Shown in pieces: positions 54,066-64,000 of a stretch of 64,000 nt of DNA. The stretch is taken from assembly GCA_951640165.1 (NCBI GenBank), contig OX621234.1:30756549-30820548 (forward strand). The letters run 5' to 3'. Each line of letters begins with the position of its first letter. Position 1 is the stretch's first letter. The notes beneath the pieces are model-generated. The model was not told the origin of the DNA. It made no database searches and worked only from the letters and a program-made list of their open reading frames with translations. The translations under genes were made by a program, and so were the position numbers. The DNA is from Pseudoips prasinana (lineage: Eukaryota; Arthropoda; Insecta; Lepidoptera; Nolidae).

Positions 54066-55004
54066 TTAAACCTCCATCGACACCCCGAAAGGGCCAGAGC
54101 CCGGTTCGTTGGACCGAAGCGACGTTGTAGGAGTGCACGTGGCAGGACGTCCAGCTCCTCCCCTTTTGCCCTTTGGCGGCGTGCATCTGTCACTGCCCAA
54201 GCGATGATTAGCCGGCCTGCCAAGGTCAGCGCATACAACACAATAGGGGGAACGCGCCGTGCATTCCTTCGCCTTGTGACCATGTTGGCCACAGACGAAG
54301 CACGACGCGCTCCGATCACACCCCGCGCACCGAACCCTGACGTGCCCCTTCTCCAGGCAGCGGTAGCACTGGAGAGCTCTAGGTGGAAGCGGTCCACCCG
54401 GACCGACATCCAGCCCACCAGTATTCGACCGATTGCCGCTAATTTGCGGGCGGCCACTTGCGGCCACCGAACCCACACCGAACCCAATCCGGACGGAGAG
54501 AACCAAATTTCGCCGACCTTGACGTCGGTGATGGCACATCTTCCAGTCGTGGCCAGTGCGTTCGCCACTTTAGTGGGGCTTACGGAGTCATCCAGGTCTA
54601 GCACCCGGAGCTCTCCCATAGCCACAGGGCGCACCACTATAGCACCTGTCTCAGCTAAAGCCTCTCTTAGCCGACTAGTCAGGCCTCCGCTTTCGCGGAG
54701 TCCTCTGGACCGGGGATTCTCAATATGAGACCCCGGTCAAGGCTCTCTTAGGTCGGAGGCCCGCCTCCAGACCAAGATCCTTTAACTGGACTTTGGTCCT
54801 CGCTATCCTGATGACTTCGGCCATGGTAGCGTTCGAGATCGGCGGTAAATTTATTGTCACTGCCGCGTACGGATGAGGACGCGACAGCGCGATCGGCCTC
54901 TCTGGAGGCGGAGGTGGCGACCAATTTTGGCGAGCACCTTGGGCTCTGGCCTTTCGGCCCATGTGTCTTTGGCGGGTGTCAGTACCCAAGCAGCAAAATT
55001 TCAT
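54066..55004 (-). pseudogene. R1-type ORF1 (Gag-like) remnant with CCHC knuckles (copy B)
   Basis: N-terminal part 55004-54720, middle part from 54637 (LDLDDSVSPTKVANALATTG) and knuckle frame 54539-54066 with CYRCLEKGHVRVRC, CFVCGQHGHKAKEC and a third Cys/His group. The frame change near 54390 is shared with copy A. Confidence 0.85.
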
Positions 55005-55479
55005 CCTGTAACTATCCTAGGAGCATGTCTTTTTTAGTCATAAAGAGATCTTATAAACGTTAATAGTGCCGCATTTGGGCGCAGATTATAGGACTATTAC
55101 CCTATAGTAGTTTTGTTACTATCCGGTAAAGTGCAATACTATTTTATAAAGATCCGGTAAATGCTCTGGATAAGCTTGATTAATCCTGTAAAGATCTGGC
55201 GCTTGCCACTACTGGTGTAATTAGTATTCTAACAATCTGGCTCTTGCTGCTACTGGTGTAATTGATCTAAAAGTGATCAGCATGATGCTATAACAAGAGT
55301 ATAATTTTACATTCGTTTTAAAGCTTGTGCCCCCAGGCGGATTGTGTTCAAATACCTATTTCTTATAAAAAAAATAATTACAAAGGCAATTACATTTTAT
55401 TACATATTAATATTTTTTTTAAATAGCACTTTTATTTATTGCCTATTCTGTAAAGAATACCTACACAACGAAGTTTTCA

Positions 55480-55880
55480 ACGAAGTTTGTCTCTAGTTCT
55501 TCCATGGTTTCGGGGGCAAAGGTTCCATCTTCGTTAATGTCGCTCTGATATTGTAGAGCATTGAGAAAAGCTAAAGAGCTTTGCAAGCCCGCTTTCCTGC
55601 ATCCGAATCGCGAACCACAACCACTCTTGCAGTTGCAAAAAATTGTATTTAGCAAATCTTCTGGAGCAGGTGGTAAAATTGTCATGATAGGCTCCAGAAA
55701 ATCGTTTCGCATTGCCCAACCCCATACCGGCCCTATCCAAGTTGAACTTGATAATATACACGTTTGAAATGTTGATGAGCAGCTGCACTTGTTGGTGGAA
55801 TATTTGAAAGCTGCACAGGTTTATTAAGTTTTGTAGACTTGACGTAATGACGAAGATGATCGAGACTTTCCACAGATTTT
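55480..55880 (-). pseudogene. Cys-rich (CXC-like) protein fragment, copy B
   Basis: NIPPTSAAAHQHFKRVYYQV, then FCNCKSGCGSRFGCRKAGLQ and QSDINEDGTFAPETMEELET. Here the motif reads CNCK where copy A has CNYK, so copy B keeps one more cysteine. The deletion junction lies just past FVENFVV. Confidence 0.6.
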
Positions 55881-56916
55881 TTATTCAAGGAAACGGTTAT
55901 CGGTATTATTGAATAGATATACATTTAATGCATGAAGAAAATGATAAAATATAATATAATAGTTAATAAAAATTGACGGATATTTATAATCATTGATTTA
56001 TCGATAGTTCATCAACTATATTATATGGCGCGTTTTCCACCGGAGGCACCCGTTGACCTGAAGTGGTGCTGTGACTGCGTGCGGAGCCGCCCTCTATCTC
56101 GAAAACGGTTCACCGTATAAAATTTATTTTTACACAAAATATGTAGAGGATTTCGTATTCTACAATATTGATAAAAAATACAGATAGTAAAAATACCGAT
56201 AGAAAATGAGATATTTACAAAAAAAGCGCAATAATCAGATTTTTGTGACTTGAGACCTTGAAATTTAACAGTTGCGTACACCCTACCATATGAAGGGTTT
56301 GAAACAACTTTTAGGTCAATATACAAGTATTTACAGACTTACAGCTGGGTATCTCGAATTCCGAGATTCTTACCTAATTTAAGCTTAAATGACTAGACTA
56401 TATATCCATGTAAAATTATAGCTCTCTAGTGATAAGAGTCTCTTGAAGTTAATTGCGGACAGAAAGACGAACGGACATGGTCATACTATAAGGGTTACTT
56501 GATTACTACGAAACTCCATTTTTATACTAAATTTCGCTTAGTAAAATTGTGTTGGGCAGTGTCTACATCAGTGGACAGCCGCACATAATTTTATTTGATA
56601 TCCTTCGCTTAGTTAATATACGCGATATTATTATTTAATTTCTTTAATATTTTATCTGTTCCTGCGGCAAGTTTTTTTATTAAATCGGTGTGTAATAGAT
56701 TATTTACCTCATATAACAAGAACAAAGTTTAGTTTACAGTGTTTTAATGTAGATGGCGTTTGATGGAAAAGTTAGATGGCGGTCTGGTTTCGTTCACAAT
56801 ATTCCATAACCTCTGGAAGTAGCTGGAAGTTTTGTTTACAGTCTGACGTTGTTCCTCAGAATTTTTGAAGTCTTTACCCACTATATGTGGCTATAAAGGC
56901 ATATTAGCATTAAATA

Positions 56917-57817
56917 TAGTAGTGCAGGCAAAACTATCCTACTCCCGTTAAAACGATCTCAAAGAACAATTCTAATGGTAGCCACTTATCGCCCTTTCCT
57001 TTTACCCATTTATCAGCTTTATACGGAATGTAAGATATTAACAGTTCGTCAACTATTTATACTACAGACTACGCTAAAACAACACACCGAACTTCCATTT
57101 AACCCTGTTCCCTCAGAGAAGTGAAGAAAAGACTTGGTCTGTTTAAAGCGCCGAGTTAATCATGCATTTGCTAACCGTTATTACATATGTTTAGGACCTT
57201 TTTTGTATAACCAACTCAATAAGATACTACTCATTCATAGTTTCTGCTACAAAAAATGCAATAGTTTAATACGAAATTTCTAGGCACACTCAATTACGAT
57301 GACACAGAAAATTTGCTCGAGATTCTAAAATGACCTAGATATGGCACTAGTAATATTAGATTAGATAATAATAATTATTAGATTATTTGTATAATACAAA
57401 CAAATCAGCTAATAATAATTAGCTCTCATTTACTTTTAATTTACTTCTATGTTTATTTTATCGATATATTGATATAGAATGCCTATATCAATACATATAA
57501 TGTTATTTAAATGTACATATTTTTACCAATACTTAATATTTTCTACATAGGTGTTATTTTAAAAGCATTATACAGCGATTGTCTGAAGCACAGGTCTAAC
57601 CTAGTTCAGATAAGACACTACCTTTAACTTAGACTAAAAATTAAGCTAATATTTTAATTTTTTTAAGTCATAATATTATTTTTAGTATTTTTCTAGTTTA
57701 TCTCGAGCCACTTTTTACTAACCTTAAGCTTTAATTTATTTGTATATCTTACTACCTAAAACTATTAATAATCTAGAACACCAATGTTAATCTTTGAACA
57801 ATCAAATTATTATTATT
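56917..57817 (+). mobile_element. 5'-truncated CR1-like retrotransposon in array unit 4
   Basis: 901 bp between perfect ATTAAATA repeats (56909-56916, 57818-57825). Coding remnant: LPLKRSQRTILMVATYRPFL, LTVRQLFILQTTLKQHTELP and NRYYICLGPFLYNQLNKI, the C-terminal region of the family seen at 17379. Ends in an (ATT)n tail. Units 1-3 show the uninterrupted site. Confidence 0.88.
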
Positions 57818-58399
57818 ATTAAATAAATAAAAGTATCGTAAGTCTTCCCACATCATAAATTCTAGTTCTCTATTAGCTATACAGGATCTAAAATATGATT
57901 TGTTGGAGTGGTTGGTAAATGCTTGCCTTTCACGGCGCAGGTGGTGGGTTCGAATCCACACATCCCACAGGTCAGATATTTGTGTGCATGACATGTCAAC
58001 ATGTCTGTTTGTCCGGAGTCTGGGAGTAATTATCTATATATAAGTGTATATTTACAAAAGAAAAGTAAGTTGTATAATCAGTTATCTGATTTCCATAGTA
58101 CAAGCTCTGCTTAGTTTGGGATCAGATGGTCGTGTGTGAATAATGTCCCAGGATATTACGATTATAATAACACAAAAGTCACTTATGAAGTTCACTTTCA
58201 TTCGCATTACTCAAAACATGATTATGGCCGAAAAAAGAATATCTATATAAAATATTTTTAAATTTATTTTCTATGATATTTAATTTGTAATAAAGATATG
58301 TCATAAAAAGAAAAACAACTGGAAAACGATAGTTATAAAGAAATCATGTGTTATTGAAAGAAAATGTACTTATATTCTCAAAATAACATAAGCCCGAAC

Positions 58400-59040
58400 G
58401 ATTATAAAAGAAATTACTTACATTAAATATTGTAAAATTTAAAAACGAGTCATTAATTAAAAAAATACAAATATAAAGTTCATACGGAATAGTAAAAATT
58501 TAACAAAATCAACATGGTCATTAATTAAACAACATACACAAGCAACGAACGATTTAAGACAAAAAAATGATTACATAGTCAACAAACAACATTTTGAAAA
58601 ATCCTGAAGATATTGCGAATACATTTAACCACTTCTACATAAATCAAAACTAGAACCTCTCATTGATGAGCAAATTCAAGCCTCTAGATGGGAAACAAAC
58701 GAAGAGTAGTTTCTTTTTGTATGTAAAAGTGAAATAATCAATATTATTAAAAGTTTGAAGAACAAAACAAGTTTCGGTTACGATGACATACCTAGCAAGA
58801 TAATCAAGCTAAGTTGTGATTATATTGCAGAACCCTTAGTACACGTAATCAATCTTAGGCGTTTTCCCAGACGATTTAAAGAGAGAAATTATCAAGCCGT
58901 TATTTTAAAAAGGCGCCAGATACGACACAAACAATTATAGACCAATAGCTTTGCTTCCTAGTTTCTCTAAAATACTTGAAAAGGTTATTTTCAATATAAT
59001 AATATATTAAAAAATTCAATACAATCTTAGTAATAATATT
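58400..59040 (+). pseudogene. RT N-terminal fragment (Daphne/CR1-type)
   Basis: FENPEDIANTFNHFY, SLKNKTSFGYDDIPSKIIKL and NYRPIALLPSFSKILEKVI in nearby frames. It breaks off before the palm; a different RT fragment begins at about 59095, which repeats the SKILEK motif, so two elements abut. Confidence 0.7.
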
Positions 59041-59094
59041 CTAAAGCAAGCAAAAAATGTACTCGCAAGCCCTTTGGCACATAAATACAACTTA

Positions 59095-60780
59095 GAACTT
59101 ATCTACAGGAGCGATTCCATCGGATCTTAAAGTAGCTGAAGTCATTCCCATCTTTAAGGGAGACTACTTATTAGTGTAGTATCTAAAATACTAGAAAAGG
59201 TAGTGAATGTGAGATTGCTCAATTACGTAGAAAATAGTAACATTCTAGCCAAGAACCAATTTGGTTTCCGCCGTGGTAAGTCTACGGAAGATGCAGTCAT
59301 TAAACTTGCTGACTTTGTCGCGAATAAAATCGATGAGGGGCAAAAGTGTGTCGGTGTCTTCCTGGACCTTGCTAAGGCATTCGATACCGTTTCTCGGCCT
59401 ATACTTTGTAGGAAACTTGAAAGAATTGGGATTAGAGGAGTGGCGTTAGAATGGTTTTGGTCTTGTAAACAGGCGGCAGCGGGTTCGTATAGGGCAATTC
59501 TTCAGTGAGTTGACCAATATTGAGTTAGGCGTGCCACAAGGAAGTATATTGGGACCTTCTTTATTCTTTTGCTCGCTTAACCTTGTTAATGCCGAGATTT
59601 TTACATTTGCTGATGACACAGCAATTATTTTTCACGCTACATCTTGGAATGAGGTCATCTGTGTAGCACAAAGGGGTCTAAAATAATGCTCCCAATGGCT
59701 GATAGATAACCTCCTTACAGTAAATGTAAATAGATCTAAAGTGCTGGCGTTTAGAATATCCGATCGTTCAGCTCGCGATCAACCTATCAACATCTCGGCC
59801 ATACATGTGACCCATCTCATAATTTAAATCACAAATGCAACTGCCCAGTACTAAAAAAATTTTACCCACATAAAATATTTAGGTGTTTTAGTTGATGAAT
59901 GGACTGAATGAGTTGGACGTTCCAAGTAGAAGCACTCTCTAAACGACTAAGAAGTTTTGTCACATTTTTCAAAAAAATAATATTCAGTCGCTGATTTAGA
60001 ATGCATTCGGATGGTCTACTTTAGTCTATGTGAAAGTATTATTAACTATTGCATTCCGGCTTGGGGTGGTGCTCATAAGACGCATCTACTGAGACTAGAA
60101 AGAAGTCAACGAGCTATTTTAAAAATAGCGTATCGAAATCGTGGCGCTGTCCAACTGACACTTCTTACGCTGTTACAAAACATATACGAGTCAGACAGTT
60201 ATTTATTACATCCTCTTTATTAAGATTTCATAAAGACTTGAATAAACTGGCTTATCGCACATACAGAAGACTAAAGTGGGACAGACCACAGGTAAACTCT
60301 TCATTTGCACGTCGATCATTCAACTTTATTGGTCCATACCTATACACAAAACTCTACACGAGAGACGATAGCGTGCCTAATTTGACCAAATTCCGGTGTA
60401 AAAACATTATTTTGAAGTGGTTGGAATCTAAAAACTATGCTGAAACTGAAAACTTGCTTGAGTTTGTCATATAAAATATATATGAATTTTTTAACGTGTC
60501 TACATATGTGTATACCTACTACATATCATTTAATTTTACATACATACATAAATTAGTGTCTATCGCATAACATAAATACTTGTAACAATATTATAATGAA
60601 TTATTTAGTGTATGGTTATTTCTATCGTAACATTGGGAAGAGAGTGGACCTCTTCTGGAGACACAGGTTGATCCTAGGGTGAGGGCCAGAGAAAGATATT
60701 GTTTATATATATTATAGTTGTATATGTCAAATATTGTCCATAATCATGTACTATGTGTGTTGAATTGAAATAAATTATTC
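59095..60780 (+). pseudogene. CR1-like RT remnant
   Basis: [79 protein letters not shown] (about 59605), FSLCESIINYCIPAWGGAHK and AETENLLEFVI. About six frame breaks. Closely parallels the element at 17379-19044. The 3' UTR ends near GAATTGAAATAAATTATTC. Confidence 0.8.
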
Positions 60781-60963
60781 TTTTATTCTATATTCTAATA
60801 GACTTACTAATTTTCAAGACATTTACAATATTCTAAATAGTAACCAATTTAAATTTCGAAAAAAGAAAACTACATCTCTAGCTGTTTTTAAATTATTTAA
60901 AAATCTGTGGGAAAGTATGAATAAGAAAAATCGGTGTATTGCACTATTCCTAGATAAGTCTAA

Positions 60964-61891
60964 CGCCCGAAATTAATAAACGATCCTAATCCATTTTATT
61001 CTATCTACGATAGCAATTTCGATCCATTTGTCTATTAAACCGTGCCAATAAACAATCCACAGATTGAAAAAGCAATCTTGCCGAACGAGCGATCTTTGGG
61101 AGGACGGATCATAGAAAAATATAGGCCTCTGTTCTAAAATGACAGGTTGCACGTGCCAATAACCTATCCGTTAATTTTGACATAAGCCTAGATAGCCAAA
61201 GCAATCGAAAGTTGCAATCCTAGAAATTCGGCGGATTGACGTTTGGTTCTATAAAATTGGTGAAATTGTTCATTATATTCCAAAATGGTTTTGTATATAA
61301 ATAAGTAATAATAAGAATATTTTTTGTTGTTTACAAAATAGGTGACAACCTAATAAAATTATTGCTTATCATATCAGAATGCATTATAGGTATTATATTT
61401 ATTAATAAGTAACTATTTGTATATTAGTTATAAATGCTTTGCAACAAAAACAAACAAACAACTGCTTGTTTGTTTTTGTTCCGAACGGCGTCGACGGCGC
61501 GGCGTTCGTTTTGCTTGTAAAATTTTGATACGTTCCGTTCCACAAAAGACAATGTTTGACCAATTAAGTTTCATTTTATTATTATGTACCCTAGTCGTCT
61601 AGTAAAAACATTTTAACCTAGCTATAAATAAGTCAGTATTGATGACTTATCGTTAATATTTTTGCAAATAATTTTTCTTCTTAAATTAAATGGTATTGTG
61701 TCCTGAGTCACCGAGTTCTGCATAAAACGGAACGCTGCAGAGGGAAAGGATCGCACCCCAATCTCTGGGCGAAAAATGGATGGATTGATATATTTTGTTA
61801 TTGGCACGCAGGTAAAGATCAAGATAACGATAGAGCCAATCTAAAGATAGGACTGACTGACAGATTGCGGATCGTTTATTAATTTCGGGCG
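60964..61891. mobile_element. Harbinger/PIF-like non-autonomous element (copy 2), TAA target duplication
   Basis: Same termini CGCCCGAAATTAATAAACGA as copy 1, between TAA at 60961-60963 and 61892-61894. Removing it and one TAA restores the RT motif FLDKSKSFDC. 928 bp, inverted relative to copy 1 (shared interior such as AAAACGGAACGCTGCAGAGG). No transposase frame. Confidence 0.88.
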
Positions 61892-62287
61892 TAAGTCATT
61901 CGACTGTATAATTTATGAATGTCTATATAAACAGCTAGAAAATATAGGCGTCAGAAGCATCGCACTTCAGTTATTTAAATCTTATTGAACCAATCGAACT
62001 CAGTCTACAGTTATCAAAGTAGGTATATAACAAAACTACAAAAACTATTGACTATGTACAACAATTGAAAAAGTTATTTTGGGTGTTCCCCAAGGGAGCA
62101 TTTTAGGACCACTCCTCTTTTTGATTTACATTAACGATCTTCCAAAGAGTACGAATCACCTTTGCGTAATGTATGCCGATGATACTACGATATTTATTAC
62201 AAATGAAAATCTTATAAATTTAAACCTTAATTCAGAAATCAACCATACATTAGAGACTGTTACAAACTGGCTACAAACCATAAATCT

Positions 62288-62706
62288 TTTATTTTATTTT
62301 ATTTATTAGGTCAACCAACGATCGCTTACAGAATTCATAACATATGGTACAGACATATTTAGATATTTTCTTTGTGCAACAAAGATATATAATATAATAG
62401 CCTATAATTAGGCTAACACCACATGCAATAATATAAGGAATTATGTGAACAAAAAACAAAGGGATAGGTAGTTAGCTAACCAACTACTGTTACAATACAT
62501 TAAAATTAAATTCTAGAGATACAATTATAAAAATTATTAATAATATTTTACAATAAAGCAATTCTAATTATAAGTGAAACAGATACAGGATTATATTAAG
62601 CTTATGTTAATTATATAATATATAATTAGTATTAAATCAATTTTGAGAATAACACTGTGAAATTTCAAATAAATGCAGATTACAAAAATAACTAAGGAGT
62701 AAACTT
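62288..62706 (-). mobile_element. 5'-truncated retrotransposon tail, minus orientation
   Basis: Between ATAAATCTT (to 62287) and ACAAATCTT (62707-62715), a near-perfect 9-bp duplication. On the minus strand it ends GTTGACCTAATAAATAAAAT, a poly-A-like tail. No coding sequence. Confidence 0.6.
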
Positions 62707-63381
62707 ACAAATCTTAGAGTCTATCTCACAAAAACTAAACTAATTCAATTTAGAAATTATAAAACCAAACTTCTAACACTTGATATAATAAATAAGGATA
62801 CCAAAGTTGAAGAAGTAGAAGATAATAATTTCCTTGGAGTATCAATAGACCAACATTTAAACTGGAAGAGTCATATCAATAAAATAAATGAAAAAATATC
62901 CAGTTATTGCTATGTTTTATCTATTTTAGTTGAGGTAACTTCTCTAGCTGCTGCTAAAGCGGCCTATTATGGTTATATTTATCCTCTTCTGATGTATGGT
63001 GTCATTTATTCAAGATCAACAAACGTAAATTCAACGTTTATACTTCAAAAAATATGTCTGAGGATTATCTACAATATGTATAGCACCGATTCTCTTAGAT
63101 TTACATTTAGAGACAAGGGGCATCTTACCTTAGTTAGCATTTACATTTTTCAACTATGTATTTTTGTAAAAATTAAAATGATTTTTTTCAATTTAAAGTC
63201 AGCATCTAAACCTAATATCCGTAATAAATATAGAGTTAATTTAGAGTTACCATCTATTAGCAACATGATTTACTATAAGAGTACTTACATTACAGCAATA
63301 CGTGTGTATAATCATCTACCACTTGAAATTAAGCAACTTGATAATAAAAAAATAAAATATAAAAATAAAATACTTTATTGA

Positions 63382-63683
63382 CAAAAAAATATTACAATTA
63401 ATATGATTATCTGCGGTCTCCGCACTAAGCACTGATGGCTTGTGTCGCAGTGACCAAAAAATAATTAACAATTCAGTTTTAGGCAGTACTTATTTGAATA
63501 ACAACAAAAAATAAGAAAAGGTAGAAACATAAAGTAGGATAACACAATTCGAAATCATAACATGAATCAAATTAATCAATTGCATGGAAGGTTATTAATT
63601 TTATACTGTAGTGCTTAACTAATAAGTGAGTACAGGTAGATTTGGATATGTTTGTGTATGCGAATGTGTGTACAGGTGAATAT

Positions 63684-63685
<2 letters not shown>
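63382..63685. other. Probable 3' UTR of the minus-strand retrotransposon
   Basis: AT-rich. On the minus strand it lies between the stop at 63741 and a possible tail (GTCAATAAAGTATTTTA) near 63380. Confidence 0.45.

Positions 63686-63740
<55 letters not shown>
63686..63740. repeat. (TG)n microsatellite
   Basis: Almost pure TG run directly after the minus-strand RT stop codon, i.e. (CA)n at the start of its 3' UTR, as in the element at 17379-19204. Confidence 0.95.
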
Positions 63741-63743
<3 letters not shown>

Positions 63744-64000
63744 ACCAGCCGTCAAAATTATGTTTTCAGTTTCTAGATATGTTAGATTTATTAGCCATTG
63801 TTTTATCTTAATCTTTGCTATCCTGGTTGGCATTTTTGTTATTTCTTTAAGTTGGTGGCATATTACGTTGTATGTATGCGGTAGGAGAAAGATAGGTAAG
63901 TGTTTAATAAAAGTTGTTTTAATGGGCGGGATTGGTACCCGATATACCCGTCTTTTTAGGAGTTGGTTGTATTCTGAGGAGTTTATGGTTTTCTTATGCA
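63741..64000 (-). pseudogene. CR1-like RT C-terminus, open at right edge
   Basis: A frame read from the edge to TAA at 63743-63741: YNQLLKRRVYRVPIPPIKTT, HLPIFLLPHTYNVICHQL, IKQWLINLTYLETENIILTA. The end parallels [19 protein letters not shown] of the element at 17379. Only the last ~85 residues are in the window. Confidence 0.7.

Larger units (their letters stand above)
52230..56400. mobile_element. Large inverted-repeat element, copy B (4.2 kb), in array unit 4
   Basis: Same termini and same insertion point as copy A; the flanks AGTTAT and TATATCC fit a TAT duplication when compared with the empty units. Relative to copy A it lacks about 2.5 kb (copy A 45350-47905), including the mariner-like fragment. 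The rest is nearly identical. Confidence 0.75.
40602..58245 (+). repeat. Tandem array of five ~1.05-kb SINE-containing units
   Basis: Units start (AGTTCTCTATTAGTTGTACA-like) at about 40602, 41654, 49429, 51763 and 57864. Removing insertions, units 1-4 are about 1050, ~1040, 1050 and ~1025 bp; unit 5 stops after ~380 bp. Each begins with a tRNA-headed SINE (B box GGTTCGATTCC or GGTTCGAATCC; GTCCCAGGATATTA end) and continues into ~790 bp of non-coding sequence including GATGGCGTTTGATGGAAAAG. Units 2 and 4 carry the large inverted-repeat element at the same site, unit 3 a mariner, unit 4 also a retrotransposon scrap. The array begins about 19 bp after IFT122 exon 21. Confidence 0.88.
60790..63381 (+). 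pseudogene. Third non-LTR RT remnant, interrupted by two insertions
   Basis: NSNQFKFRKKKTTSLAVFKL and CIALFLDKS (to 60963), then SFDCIIYECLYKQLENIGVR from 61892, [20 protein letters not shown] and [16 protein letters not shown] (62.08-62.29), then NNFLGVSIDQHLNWKSHINK and IRVYNHLPLEIKQLDNKKI (62.7-63.38). A Harbinger-like element and a minus-strand retrotransposon tail account for both gaps. YADD is present but the frame has stops. Confidence 0.8.

Noticed and set aside
1..64000. Bacterial-type operons, ribosome binding sites, riboswitches, terminators
   Set aside because: The exon-intron structure and repeat content are those of an insect nuclear genome, so such calls would be meaningless.

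Overview
The window is nuclear DNA of an insect, most probably a moth or butterfly. The evidence is a long intron-rich host gene with GT-AG introns, Helitron-like repeats that insert between A and T and end in CTAG (the style described for Lepidoptera), tRNA-headed SINEs, R1-, I-, CR1/Jockey- and Daphne-type non-LTR retrotransposons, a cecropia-type mariner, and no bacterial operon structure. The order is inferred; no species can be named from the sequence.

The only recognisable host gene is IFT122 (Drosophila Oseg1), on the + strand. It encodes the WD40/TPR core subunit of the intraflagellar transport A complex. I resolved 21 coding exons between 4356 and 40583. Every junction keeps frame, giving 1077 codons from the start ATG through the first zinc ribbon. 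The last roughly 100-150 residues, with the second zinc-binding motif, were not found before the right edge, so the last intron is at least 23.4 kb.

Layout. 1-2.3 kb (-): a two-exon zinc-finger/transposase-like gene cut off by a non-LTR element whose ORF1 runs off the left edge. 2.5-3.6 kb: reverse transcriptase debris. 4.3-30.5 kb: IFT122 exons 1-20, with introns full of Helitrons, SINEs, a hAT element with 8-bp target duplication, MITEs and 5'-truncated retrotransposons. 30.5-40.4 kb: intron 20, holding a decayed retrotransposon split by two terminal-inverted-repeat elements, then a full-length I-type retrotransposon (34660-40240) with two open ORFs and a 10-12 bp target duplication, itself inside a short DNA element. 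40.6-58.2 kb: five tandem copies of a 1.05-kb SINE-containing unit. Copies 2 and 4 carry the same large element with about 80-bp terminal inverted repeats, filled with a core-deleted R1-type retroelement and other fragments. Copy 3 carries an intact mariner. 58.2-64 kb: nested non-LTR remnants, one split by a second copy of the Harbinger-like element seen in intron 20.

The window is therefore one ciliary gene whose introns are a layered record of transposition. Target-site duplications let much of the insertion order be read directly. I see no CRISPR array, operon, rRNA or convincing functional tRNA gene. The best candidates for something undescribed are the large inverted-repeat element in the tandem array and a SINE family whose tRNA-like body is enclosed by its own inverted arms.
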